Shown here in pieces: positions 22,730 to 33,978 of a stretch of DNA of 64,000 nt. The notes below the pieces were generated by a model. It did not search any database and was not told the DNA's origin. It saw only the letters and a list, made by a program, of their open reading frames with translations. Origin of the DNA: Turnera subulata (lineage: Eukaryota > Streptophyta > Magnoliopsida > Malpighiales > Passifloraceae); the NCBI GenBank assembly GCA_028386065.3, contig JAKUCV010001068.1:1-64000 (forward strand), given 5' to 3'. The translations under genes and the position numbers were made by a program. Each line of letters begins with the position of its first letter. Positions within the stretch are counted from its first letter, which is position 1.

Positions 22730-23923
22730 ACATGGAACACCAGGATCAGCACAATCCAAGGGGCACGCCCCTAGTCATGTTTTCGACAACGTGTCGGTGA
22801 TGCAGATTCTCGTTGGACTAGGAAACGATAACGTGGTGCAGGACGATGCAGCAGGAGGACAGGTTCCTGGACAGGGAACGCCAATACAGCAAGGGGTGGT
22901 GCTGCGGGAGCTGGACAACAGAATGTAGTACCTCCTGGTATGGACCCGACGATGCTGGAGCAGTATCAGGCTTTTCTCTAGTGGCAGTAGTTTTAGCAGT
23001 TTCACCAGCATCAGTAGGGGGCACAGCCGGTACCTGCTGCAGATCCTACGGTGGCTAGCTTGGAGAGTGGCTATAAGCACATCAGCAAGTCGGGGATTGG
23101 TGAGTTCTCGGGCGAGGACAAGGTGGAGAAGCTGGCAGATGTTTGGTTCAGACAGGTGGAGAATGTGATGGAAAAGTTCACATTTGAGCCAGCGTCTCGG
23201 GCAAAGTATGTGGCCCACATGTTCACTGGTTATGGTCTGACTTGGTGGCAGGAGCTGGTGGCAAATATTCCTAAACTAGTGGTGATGCCGTGGGAAGATT
23301 TCAAGGAGAGGTTCTATAAGGGGTTCCTTTCTATCAGTTACCGGGAGGAGTTGAAGAGGCAGTTCCTTGATATCAGGCAAGGGGATGATGAGTCAGTCAC
23401 TGTATTTCGGATTCGGTACAACACTTTTCTCTCCTATGCCAGGGATTTTGTGCCAGATGAGGAGACCAAGTGCAGACGGTTTGTGAATGCCCTACGCCAC
23501 ACCGTGGGGGCACCTGTGGCTAGTGGGAGGCACAAGACTTGGGATGCAGTTTGTAAGGCTGCAGTGGACACGGAGAGGATCCTTTTGGCAGCACAGCAGG
23601 CTCGAGCAGCTGGGCAGAAGAAGCGGGATTCATCTTTTCCAGACAGTGGTAGTCAGCTGAAGAAGCAGTACACAGCTTCTAGTGGTGGTTATTCGGGTGG
23701 TTCTTCTTTCCGTGGGTCTAAGAAGAACTGTGGAGGTGGCTACCGAGGCAGATCGGGTAGATCGTCGGGTGGCCAGTCACATCAGGGTGTGTCCCGTGGA
23801 TAGGATGTTTCAAAGCGCCCTCCACTCAAGTGTTGGGGTTGTGGGAAGTTCGGGCACATCAGGCCCAATTTTCCTGAGAAGTCTAGTGGTGGATCTCAGT
23901 ACACGGTTCAGAGTTCTGTAACT
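22730..23923 (+). pseudogene. gag of Tekay-type chromovirus
   Basis: One frame runs through the region. A Gln-rich N-terminus contains four TAG codons (22979, 22988, 22994, 23015). The gag domain follows (EKLADVWFRQVENVME, GLTWWQELV, WEDFKERFYK), then a Gly/Ser-rich linker, another TAG at 23801, and the zinc knuckle [14 protein letters not shown], in which the last Cys is Phe. The frame then continues without a shift into pol. All five stops sit in Gln positions. The product would have been the nucleocapsid of the element. Confidence 0.85.
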
Positions 23924-26900
23924 TTGGGCTCAGGCAGGGGTAATGGTTACAGAGCTCGTGGTCGTGGTAATAGATCTGGGGGCATAGGTGGAGCGACGCA
24001 GGAGGTTACACCTCGAGTTTATGCCATCACCAGAGAAGAGGCTACTAATGCTCCAGAGGTCATTGCAGGTATATTTATGGTTTTTGGTCATCGCGCACAT
24101 GCTTTGGTTGATCCAGGCTCTACACATTCCTTTATTTCACGTGCATACATGACTGGACATGATTGTGATGATGATGATCCAGGTAAACCCTTTAGAGTTC
24201 GGTTACCTACGGGTAGTACAGTTAGTGTGGATCAGGTATGTAGGAATGTATCCGTTGAGTATGATGGTGAGTGTTTTTCCACTGATCTTAGTGTTATGGA
24301 ATTGAGTGAGTTTGATGTGATTCTTGGCATGGATTGGTTGTCGAGACACCAAGCTATGGTAGATTGCCGAGCTAAGGAAGTGGCCTTGTGTTCTCTTTTA
24401 GGGCGTCGATTGGTGTTTGTTGGGGAGTGGAGAGCTCTTTCTACTTGTTGTATATCAGCCATGCCGGCTTTCAGGATGATTCGGGAAGGATGTTATGCGT
24501 TCCTTGCCCATGTGGTGGACTCTACGGTACCAGTGCCGGGTTTGGAGGATATCCCAATAGTGGGAGAGTTTCCAGATGTTTTTCCTGACGAGTTACCAGG
24601 TTTACCTCCGAAGCGAGAGGTTGAGTACACAGTGGACTTGGTACCGGGAGTTGCTCCTATCTCTATTCCACCTTATAGGATGGCTCCAACTGAACTTCAG
24701 GAGTTGAAGAAGCAGTTGGAGGAGTTGCTAGAAAAGGGTTTTATTAGACCGAGCACTTCACCCTGGGGTGCCTCGGTCTTGTTTGTTAAAAAGAAGGATG
24801 GTAGTATGCAGATGTGTGTGGACTACAGGAAGTTGAACAAGGTGACTGTGAAGAACAAGTATCCGTTGCCTAGGATTGATGACTTGTTTGATCAGTTGCA
24901 GGGAGCATCTGTGTTCTCAAAGATCGACTTGCGATCCGGATACCATCAGGTCAGGATTGTAGAACAGGACATACCAAAGACTGCTTTTCGCACTCGGTAT
25001 GGTCACTATGAATTTGTTGTGGTTCCTTTTGGGTTGACAAATGCTCCTACAGTGTTCATGTGTGTGATGCATGGGGTGTTCCATGAGTTTCTAGATCAGT
25101 TTGTGGTTGTTTTCATTAATGATATTCTGGTTTACTCGAGGAGTAAGGCCGAGCATGAGGAGCATTTGAGGTTGGTGTTGCAGAGACTGCGGGAGAAGCA
25201 GCTTTATGCCAAACTCAGCAAATGCGAGTTTTTGTTGGATGAAGTGGCTTTTCTCCGGCATATAGTGTCAGAAGAAGGTATTAAGGTAGACCCGGCCAAG
25301 GTTAAGGCGGTTATGGAGTAGGAACCACCGAAGAATGTATCTGAGGTGCGGAGTTTTCTCGGACTTGCTGGTTACTATCGCAGGTTCATTGAGGGTTTTT
25401 CCTTGATAGCGGGTCCCATGACTAAGCTATTAGGGAAAGAATGCTCTTACGTGTGGGATGATCGTTGCCAGTAGAGTTTTGAAGAGCTGAAGAGTCGGTT
25501 GACTTCTGCACCAGTGTTGACAGTTCCTAGACCCGGTGTGGAGTACACGGTGTTTAGTGATGCTTCTGGTTTGGGTTTGGGTTGTGTGTTGATGCAGGAG
25601 GGTCGGGTGATTGCCTATGCATCTAGGCAGTTGAGGACTCATGAGAAGAATTATCCGACCCATGATTTGGAGTTAGCTACTGTGGTCTTTACTTTGAAGA
25701 TCTAGAGAAACCATCTTTTTGGGGAGAAGTGTCGGATTTTCACGGATCACAAGAGCTTGAAGTACATCATGACCCAGAAGGAGCTCAATATGAGGCAGAG
25801 GCGTTAGATTGAGCTCCTAAAGGATTATGATTGTACTATTGAGTACCATCCAGGAAAGGCTAATGTGGTTGCGGATGCTTTGAGCCAGAAGAAAGTTTCA
25901 CTTGCAGATGAGGAGTCGGTTTCCTTTGATTTGCCATCTTTATTGGAGTTGAGGTCATTGGATGCCCAGTTGGAGGTTGATAATACCGGGGCCTTGTTGG
26001 CCAATTTGAGCATCCGACCGACCTTGCGCGATAAGATTATGGAGTTGTAGTTCGGTGACCCTTATCTAGCAGAGTTGCCGGATAAGGTCTCGGTGGAGAG
26101 AGTTCTAGCTTTTACATCTGGGAGGATGGAGCTTTGATGACGGGTGATCGTCTTTGTGTTCCAGACGTGGATGACCTGAGGAGGTGGATTATGGATGAAG
26201 TGCACAACACGCCTTATGCCATGCATCCGGGTAGCACAAAGAAGTACCTGAACCTGAAGAGTCACTATTGGTGGCTTGGGATGAAGAAGGGTGTTGCGGA
26301 GTTTGTGGCTTGTTATATGACTTGTCAGCAGGTGAAAGCCGAGCATCAGGCTCCTGCCGGCAAGAAGAGAACTTTGTCTATTCAGCAGTGGAAGTGGGAG
26401 CACATCACTATGGATTTTGTGATTGGGTTACCGAGAACCCGGGGTCGGCATGATGCCGTTTGGGTCATTGTCGACAGGTTGACTAAGTCAGGTCACTTCT
26501 TACCTATCCAGCAGATGGATACGATGGATAAGTTGGCAAGATTGTATGTCTCGGGTGTTGTCAGATTACATGGAGTTCCTCTATCCATTGTGTTGGATAG
26601 GGATCTGAGGTTCACTTCCCACTTCTGGAAGAGTTTGTAGTCAGCTTTGGGTACTAAGCTGAATTTCAGTACGGCTTTTCATCCGCAGACAGATGGACAG
26701 TCAGAAAGGACTATTCAAACTTTGGAGGATATGCTTAGAGCCTGTGTGCTCAACTTTAGTGGTTCTTGGGATGAGACATTACCGTGGGTTGAGTTTGCTT
26801 ATAACAACGGTTATCACTCCAGTATCGGTATGGCGCCTTATGAGGCTTTGTGTGGGCAGAAGTGCCGTAGTCCGATCTGTTAGGAAGAGGAGGGTCTGAG

Positions 26901-27430
26901 ACAGGTGATTAGTCCAAATCATGTCTAAGAGACTGTGGATCAGATTGAAGTGGTCAAGCAGTGCATGAGAGCTGTTCAGGACCGGCAGAGGAGTTATGCT
27001 GATAAGCATCGTCGGGAGATGGAGTACAGTGTAGGTGACAGAGTTTTCCTCCGTGTTACTCCCTAGAGAGGTGTTAACCAGTTTGGGAGGAAGGGCAAGT
27101 TGAGCCCTCGTTATATCGGTCCTTATGAGATCGTGGAGCGGATTGGTCCGCTGGCCTACAGATTGGCTTTTACCGGAGGAGCTGTCTCGTATACACGATG
27201 TATTCCATGTCTCAATGTTGAGGCGTTATCGGTCTGATCCGAGTCATATGGTGTCACCAATGGAGTTGGAGGTTGCTGATGATTTGACTTATGTCGAGGA
27301 GCTGGTTGAGATCTTGGCTCGGGAGGTACGGCAATTGCGGAGTCGTACTATTCCTAAGGTTCAGGTTAGGTGGAGCTGTCATTCTCCAAATGAGGCTACT
27401 TGAGAGGTGGAGTCCCATATGAGAGAGCAG
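23924..27430 (+). pseudogene. pol of Tekay-type chromovirus
   Basis: Protease ([13 protein letters not shown], about 24103), RT ([30 protein letters not shown], catalytic FINDILVYS near 25113 with the first Asp replaced by Asn), RNase H ([27 protein letters not shown]), integrase (zinc region 26218-26340, [24 protein letters not shown]) and a chromodomain-like end (KVQVRWSCHSPNEAT) follow. Nonsense codons lie at 25319, 25472, 25703, 25805, 26048, 26638, 26881, 26926, 27064 and 27401. Frameshifts occur only near 26100-26125 and 27160. The element is inactive, but its decay is mostly by base substitution. Confidence 0.87.
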
Positions 27431-27497
27431 TATCCATATCTGTTTTGATTCTTATCATGTAATTTCGAGGATGAAATTTTTATAAGTGGGGTAGAAC

Positions 27498-30400
27498 TGT
27501 AACGTCCCGATTTTTCGTAATTTTATTTATGGAGTTTTTGGAATTTTAATTCCATTTTTACCCTCGTGAGAGTTTTTTGAGTTCTGGACAAGAAATATAT
27601 TCTTTTCAATGGAATTATTTCTTTTATGATAGATTCTTTCATGAGTTGGGTCTTCGTTGGAGTTTAATTGGGTTTTGGAGGTGAATCACAAGGTGTAGGG
27701 TAGTTTTCTTAAAATTACGTCGTTTTGATCAGTGAAAAAAAAACAAAAATAAAAAAATTTTGACTTAGGGCGGGTCGACCGCGCCTGAGCTCAAAATGGG
27801 CTGGTCAAACCCTAACCCTTTTTCCTTTCTCTTCTCTTCTTTTCTCCTCTCTTTCTTCTTTTCCCTTCCGCCCCCCTCCCTCGTCTCACCTTCTCTCTCT
27901 CTTTCGTTCTTGCTTTTCTCGCCACAGGACACAACCCCTGCCGCCGCCCTCATTTACATCTTCTCTCCTACATCTCGAGCCACCGCCGCCGTTCCAAGCG
28001 CAGCCGCGTCCACGTCTGCAGGGGAAGAGAGCTGCTCGTGGACGGACTTATGACGGAGGAATCGAGGTTGCCTTGGCCTGCGCTCGCGAGACGAGGCTCG
28101 GGGTTGAATCGAGCCGTCGCACCGCCATCTTCTCCGGTAAGCTTTGCCCTCTAATCCTTCCTCTTCTCTTTTCTTTCTGGGTTCTAGAGCTGATTGGTGT
28201 TTTGTTGTATGTTGTCGGCTGTGGTGTTGTTAGGGTTTGTGTCGTGGATGGCTCTGGGTGGTTGTGTTCAATGTGGTGGCGGGAATGGTGTCATGTCGGT
28301 GGCCGGATACTGTGTTGTTTCCGGCAGTGCAGTGCTCGATTTTGTTGTTGTTTTACCAAATTGAGTTCTAGGTGGTACGAGTTGTCGCATCTGCTGGAGT
28401 TCCAGGTTCCGTGGATCTGATTTGGTAAGGATCTGTCACCCTTTTGTTTGTTTCAGTTCGTTCGGTGATGCTTGAATGTTGTTATTGTTGTTGTAGTTGG
28501 GTTGATTGATGAGTTGAATGTTGATGCCGTATCTGTTTGGGGCTGGCAGAATCTTGTGTTGTTCGTGCTGAGGTTGTTGTGGGATTTCCGACAAGTTTGT
28601 CACCGGAATCCGGCGAGAGGACACTCTTTCCGGCGAACTCGCTTCTGTCCGGCGAGTGAGTACAGTTCCAGTGGAGCGGAATTCTGCTCCGGCAATGCAC
28701 GGTATTTCTTCCGAAGATGTGGTGTATTTTGAATTCTTTACACGGCATGTATTTATTATTCCGGATTGGGTTATGTACTAAATTCTGTATAGTAGAAACC
28801 GAGAGGGGTAAGTGAGTAGCATGTGGACGGTTGTCCGAAACGGGTAGAACCTTTAGGACGGATAACTCGGATTCGAGAAAAACCTTAAAGCGGGAGTAAG
28901 ATAAAATCGGGCCTTGGCCAGTGATAATATGTTATATGACCCAATAATGACTTTTGGACTTATTATTAGTGGACTTAAAACCTAAGGACATCTAAAGTTA
29001 TAGTGGACTTAATAGCCTGGGCTTTAGGCCCAAGATCGTTGTGATTTGGTATCGAATTAGTGGTATGGGCTTTAAGCCCGGGATTAAGGTTTTGGACTTA
29101 GTTGGGCTTTGAGCCTGTGAACCTTAGACCCGTGACTTGGAGATGTAGTTTTGGTGAGTGAGAGTAGACTGGTCGGGCTGGACTTTAACTCACGATTGCA
29201 TTGCACGTGCATGCATTCTTTTGTTTAGTTCTTTTGTATGATAGTGGTGTCTATGTGTTTAGGCACAAGACATAACTCGGGAGCAGTAGGAACTAGTGGT
29301 GGACAGACAGAGCACCATCATAACTGATATGACTCTATAAGACTTATACACTTGTATGCGAATACTTGTTGGTACGGTTAGGTAGTACTGCTTGCTGAGT
29401 ATGCTTCATGCTATTGACTGTGTTGTGTACCTGGTTGTTTATGTGCTGAATTGCCATGACAATAAATATGTGCTGTTTTGCCACGTGATTCTCCTATGAG
29501 CGGTTATTGCCATGCTTGTGATATATGATGTCTTGCTATATCCTGTTTATTGTGAGCTTTAGGCTCTGTTTAGAGAACTTCTGTAATGGTACACAACTTA
29601 GATACGACCTGAGGGGACACTTATACAATTTCATAATTGGTAACATAACGTACCTGAATAATTAATAAGTTCTACTGTGGGGCAGTTGACCGGTAGCACC
29701 GAGAGGGAAGAGAGGGTACCCCTCGGGTCCTGTTATTTTAGTGAATTGTATTCACAGAGACGACGACGAGGGAATTGATGGGTATGCCCTCGGTTAGTAT
29801 ATTAGTGAGAGTACCCATCACAGAGCTGGCGCCTTGGGGATTTGTCGGGTGTACCCCTTGGTTATTTGTTATTATCCATTCCTTTTGGTGAGAGCACCCC
29901 CCACAGAGCTGGCGACTTGGGGACTGACGGGTGTGTCCCAATATTTTGTATAATAATTTCTTTGAGGAGAGCACCCCTCCTAGAGCTGTCGGCCACTTGT
30001 TTGCTAGTGGTTTTCTTTGTCGGAACTTACTCATTCCAGTGTTGATATTTATACTGTATATATGTATGATTATATTGGGCATACGCCCTGGGGAGCTGGC
30101 CAGTCGCTACCGCGCCCGACGCACACAGTAGAGGGCCCTTAATAATGATAAGAATGTAATAACCAGATAATTCACCTAATACTTGTATGTGTGGTATTTG
30201 ACACATGTTGATTGTGTGTATATACTTGTGCTCGTGGACTTACTCACCCTACGAGCCTGTCTTCGTGTGCGTGTATGTTTGTCTTATATTGTACATTGAG
30301 TAGGCAACTCATATAAATCGCCAACGTGGTTTTACAGATCATTAGTAGCTTGTTGAAGGTTGCTCTTACCTCGGGTATCAGACTCTTTCATTTCAGCAGG

Positions 30401-30745
30401 TAGCTGCGTTTCCTTCCTGGTGGATCAGTAGAGTTGACACTTATATGTTCTACACTTGTCATTGACATTATTGTTATTTTTCCGCTGCGTATTATTGTCG
30501 GGATACTGTTTTAGTTTCTTGGATTTTGATCAGTTGTTGTTCCGGTAGGTTTAACCGGTGTTACTTTGGCTAGTTAAGCCTGGTTTATATTTGACTCTTG
30601 TATCCCGATGTTTATTTTTGGTTACTCTGAGATATTGAGTTGGGGTTTTTTACATAGAGTTTGGCATCCCTGGTTTTAAGGGCATTTTGTACATTTTATA
30701 ATTGTTTATATTTTGTGTTGTCATTTTTGGGATGCGGTCGTTTCA
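27498..30745 (+). repeat. Complete 3' LTR of Tekay-type element (3248 bp)
   Basis: It follows the purine tract ATAAGTGGGGTAGAA and starts TGTAACGTCCCG; it ends GGTCGTTTCA. The first 1.25 kb (including a CT-rich, GC-rich block at 27800-28140 that gives spurious ORFs) has no counterpart at the 5' side. The last 1.98 kb is present inverted at 18072-20036, and the last 0.72 kb is present directly at 20037-22592. Confidence 0.9.
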
Positions 30746-31614
30746 TTTATTCCTTGTCGTCAAAAGCTTGCCACACTTTTGAATTTTCTCCTTCACACGA
30801 TCCACCAGGATAGGAGAGGCCAATTGATTCCAACCCTCTTCAACAGTAGCTGCACAGCCCTCATGAGCAAGCCAGACCGCCTCAAAGCGGAATAACCGAG
30901 GACCACCAGGGCCCGGATGTGCATTAGAATCCAGAAGTAATTTTAGAGGAGCATGGTCAGAACCTTGATGCGGAAGATGCTTCACCAGAGCATTTGGAAA
31001 GAGAGTAGACCAAGAAACTGAAGCCACCAAACGATCAATTCTTTCCTTAATATGTGTATGGTGTTCATGCTCATTGGCCCAACTGAACTCACACCCCGTA
31101 AAACCCAAATCATGGAGATCAAGATCAGATAAGGTATCATGGAATAGTTGCATAGCTTGGAAAGCACTGGGCTGACCTCTTTTCTCTCACTGATACAGGA
31201 TTTCGTTAAAATCCCCTCCACACAGCCAAGAGAGAGAATCATCCCCTCTGATGGTGCGCCACAAATCCCACATTCTCCATTTCTCAACAGTTTTAGGCCA
31301 GCCATAGAAACCTGTAAACCTCCACATCCCCTCATCCTCATCCCGTTTAGCACTAAGAGATCGAATGTAACATCAATCTCCTCCCTCCATAACAAAGCCA
31401 AACCCCCACTTCTATGACGACCCTCACCGTAAAAATCCACCACCAATAAACCTTGCCAACCAAGCCTTCTATAAATAGCTTCCACCTCAGATTTCTTCAA
31501 CCTAGTCTCTGAAAGAAAGACCAGGAGAGAATTTTCTAGCCTCAAAAGCTTGTAAAGAGACAAAACTGCTCGTGGATCCCCCAAACCACGACAGTTCCAA
31601 CATAATAGACTCAT
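30746..31614 (-). pseudogene. LINE 1 ORF2, endonuclease part
   Basis: The ATG at 31614 starts MSLLCWNCRGLGDPRAV, the APE-type endonuclease start of plant L1 ORF2. FLSETRL carries the catalytic Glu. GDFNEIL- and SDHAPL-type motifs follow (the second as GSDHAPLKLLL near 30950). A frameshift near 31150-31250 splits it. The reading stops only because the LTR element begins at 30745. The ATG overlaps the ORF1 stop as ATGA (31611-31614). Confidence 0.87.
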
Positions 31615-33282
31615 GATGATCGGCGGGGTTTCTGAGCAACCTCCGCCGTTAGGATATATGCATCATCAGAGCTATCGATATCATCAGACTCGTCAATATC
31701 ATCAATCTCTGGCCTCTTCTTTCCACCCTTGGCTCCAACCACCTCGGTCCCAGATTCCTCACAGAACAAGCCTTTGCGCTTAACATGAAGTGGCTCCCCA
31801 CCAGAACGAGAGAGCGACTCACCGCCTCTAGCTCGTCGCTTCCAAGATCGACCCGAGGGCACCGGATGCAGTGCAGGCTCATTAGCACGGTGTAGCTCGC
31901 TCCCCACTAGCTCACATCCCATGATGGCTTCCTCCACCTGATTCTCATCAATGCAATCATCAACACCTCCAAGAGCAGTAGACACTGTCTTTAAAGGGAC
32001 CTGATGACTGAGAGGTTTGAGCACCTTACTGTGGCTAGACTTGGGCACCTTAGTAGGTGTAGTAGCACCTGTGGTAAAAATATACTGAGCAGTATTATTA
32101 GATACAGGAAAAGAGCCAGAGAATGACCGTAAAATATCACCATTCGAAACGAGGCTTAACAGGGGAGGTCAGGGTAAGCCCGCCGCTACGACTCCGGGGG
32201 GGGGGGGGGGGGGGGGGNATAGGACGGGAAAGAGGGGCAGAGAGGCCAATAGAACTAACTCCCGCAAGTACATCATCAATCATATTTTTGCTCTGGACCT
32301 CAACTCTCACCATACCCCCATCGTCTGCCAGCTAATTCTTTCGCCCACCCTCCTCAGCTCCATCAACACCACGTGATATCTACTAGTCAAGCTAGTCGGG
32401 TTCCACCGAACCCCCATGTCTGCTGGACTCAACACTAGAGTCATGCAAGCCCGGAGGCTTAAACACTAATCGACGGGCAACTCGTTCAGATACAAAATCC
32501 CTAGGGGCTCGAGTTGGGATATTCTTCTGATGGGAGGCCCGAAGCCAGTCCCCGTAAGGGGTATCAATTAAGTTTAACTCCTCCTCATCCCCTTCAGCAC
32601 AGTCTCTATCAAGGTGCCCTAGACAACCACAAAAGAAGCAAAAGACAGGAAACTTCTCATACTTGAAGAAAACCCAAAGAGGGCCCCCTACCCTTCCTTC
32701 AATCGTAGACCCACGTCAAAGAGGTCTCCGGACGTCAAAGAGCACCCGAAAACGATCGTATTTCCCCCGCTTAAGATTACTGTTCTCTTTCAGACCCTGG
32801 TACACCTCGATCTTAGCAGCTAGAGCCCTAACCAACTTTTTAGACCTTTGGTTAAAGGGAATATCATACACACGGGCCCAGAAAGGAACCATAAAGAACT
32901 GAAGTGCAGATGGTTGTTCATCACCAGTGAGTTCCTTCAATAAAACAACTTGATCATCAAAGTTCCATGGCTCTTGATCAAGAATACGTTGTTTATCCCT
33001 CCAATGAAAGAACTTGAAGACAAACAAATTGCGTTCCAACTACGACACTTCCACCCTATGCACCGGCCTCCAAACTTGTTGCATCGTGTTCATAAAGGCA
33101 CGCCCATTAAAAGGACGCTCAGTCCACAGCTTGGCAACTAGACATAGAGAGGCCGACATATCCTGCTCCTCCTCTTCATTCTCGACAGCGACAACTGTTG
33201 TCTCCGACAGGGTCGGATCTGGTGGCACCATACGACGAGACCTCCCTCCTTCAACACAACCACCGCCCGAAGACGACGCCAT
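31611..33282 (-). pseudogene. LINE 1 ORF1 (DUF4283 and CCHC)
   Basis: It starts MASSSGGGC (ATG at 33282; an upstream in-frame ATG is at 33291). The DUF4283 domain (WTERPFNGRAF, FVFKFFHWRDKQRIL, PWNFDDQVVLL, VPFWARVYDIP) has one TAG at 33040. The zinc knuckle CFFCGCLGHLDRDC is near 32600. A Pro-coding poly(C) run (plus strand poly(G) 32196-32217, then N) follows. The C-terminus is acidic with a basic KKRPEIDD-type stretch and ends RRSS at the ATGA overlap with ORF2. ORF1 proteins of this type bind the LINE RNA. Degenerate. Confidence 0.85.
32196..32218. repeat. Poly(G) run ending in N
   Basis: Twenty-two G residues then N at 32218. The true length of the homopolymer is uncertain. It lies in LINE 1 ORF1 as poly(C). 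Confidence 0.9.
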
Positions 33283-33454
33283 AGTCTTCACGGAGAGAAG
33301 GCCGACAGAAAAACCATAGAGAAACTAGAAAAACCTTGAGGGAGACCCAAGGAGAGAAACCCTAAGCGGGAGGCCAAAACCCTAGCAGAGAGAAACACTC
33401 GACAAGGCGAGAGAATACCCGAAGATATCGGGAGAAACTATTCACCGATTAAGA

Positions 33455-33471
33455 TAGTAATATTTCTTACT
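33455..33471. repeat. 17-bp target duplication of LINE 1, right copy
   Basis: TAGTAATATTTCTTACT, identical to 14813-14829. It marks the 5' end of the minus-strand LINE. Confidence 0.9.
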
Positions 33472-33978
33472 TAAAGTAGCAAATTTTTTTGGTTAAGTAA
33501 TAATATATGTTTATAAAAAATACCTATGTCACGATACCGGAAATATTAGTCCCACAATTGGTTGAGTAATTTTTAGTATAGAAAACAATCTAAGTAATTT
33601 TTTTATTTTTGGATTTAAATGACAAATTTATTTGTTATTAATTTATTTTACATTTTAGTAAATAGGAAAAACAATAATGGTATTTGAATTGGAAGGAGTG
33701 TATGCATTTTTTTTGGGGGGGGGGGAAGACTTAAAATATTGTATAGCAAAAAAAGATTCAAAAATGTGTAAATATAGTAGAAAGAAAAAAAAAAATGAAA
33801 TAGAATAAGGCAAGTGGGACAAATATAGAGAGGATGGGGGATCGTGGGTTCGCAGGAAAACAAAAAACCCCTCCTTTACATAAACCTCGTCACCTCAACA
33901 AACACTTCACTACTTACTTCCTCGAAACCTTATCCTCTCCTCTCCTCTTCTCTTCTCCTCTCCAATACAAGCCTAGCC
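33472..33978 (+). promoter_or_regulatory. 5' flank and leader of chloroplast RNP gene
   Basis: AT-rich flank containing an 11-G run (33715-33725). A TATA-like 'aaatatagag' lies near 33820. A CT-rich leader (about 33900-33965), common in plant nuclear genes for plastid proteins, leads to the ATG. The LINE 1 5' end is only about 500 bp upstream, so the native promoter may be short or altered. Confidence 0.45.

Larger units (their letters stand above)
18072..30745 (+). mobile_element. Tekay/Del-type chromovirus with rearranged 5' side
   Basis: The element comprises an inverted LTR piece (18072-20036), a truncated direct 5' LTR end (20037-22592, holding a MULE), primer site (22596), gag-pol (about 22730-27430), purine tract (27483-27497) and a complete 3' LTR (27498-30745, 3248 bp, TGTAACG...CGTTTCA). 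Long LTRs, the CCHC gag and a chromodomain-like C-terminus fit the Tekay/Del clade. It lies inside LINE 1 with a near-perfect 5-bp target duplication. Many nonsense codons and Asp to Asn in the RT active site make it inactive. Confidence 0.88.
14830..33454 (-). mobile_element. Full-length plant L1 LINE, split by a 12.7-kb LTR element
   Basis: The element reads on the minus strand: 5' leader (33454-33283), ORF1 (33282-31611), ORF2 endonuclease (31614-30746), interruption (18072-30745), ORF2 RT to RNase H (18071-14863), poly(A) as T-run at 14832-14840. Exact 17-bp target duplications lie at both ends (14813-14829, 33455-33471). Without the insertion the LINE would be about 5.95 kb, the normal length. 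Stops and frameshifts make it inactive. It inserted about 500 bp upstream of the chloroplast RNP gene. Confidence 0.92.

Noticed and set aside
27796..28420. Pro/Ser- and Cys-rich ORFs resembling a gene start
   Set aside because: They lie wholly inside the 3' LTR, in a CT-rich leader-like block without domain.
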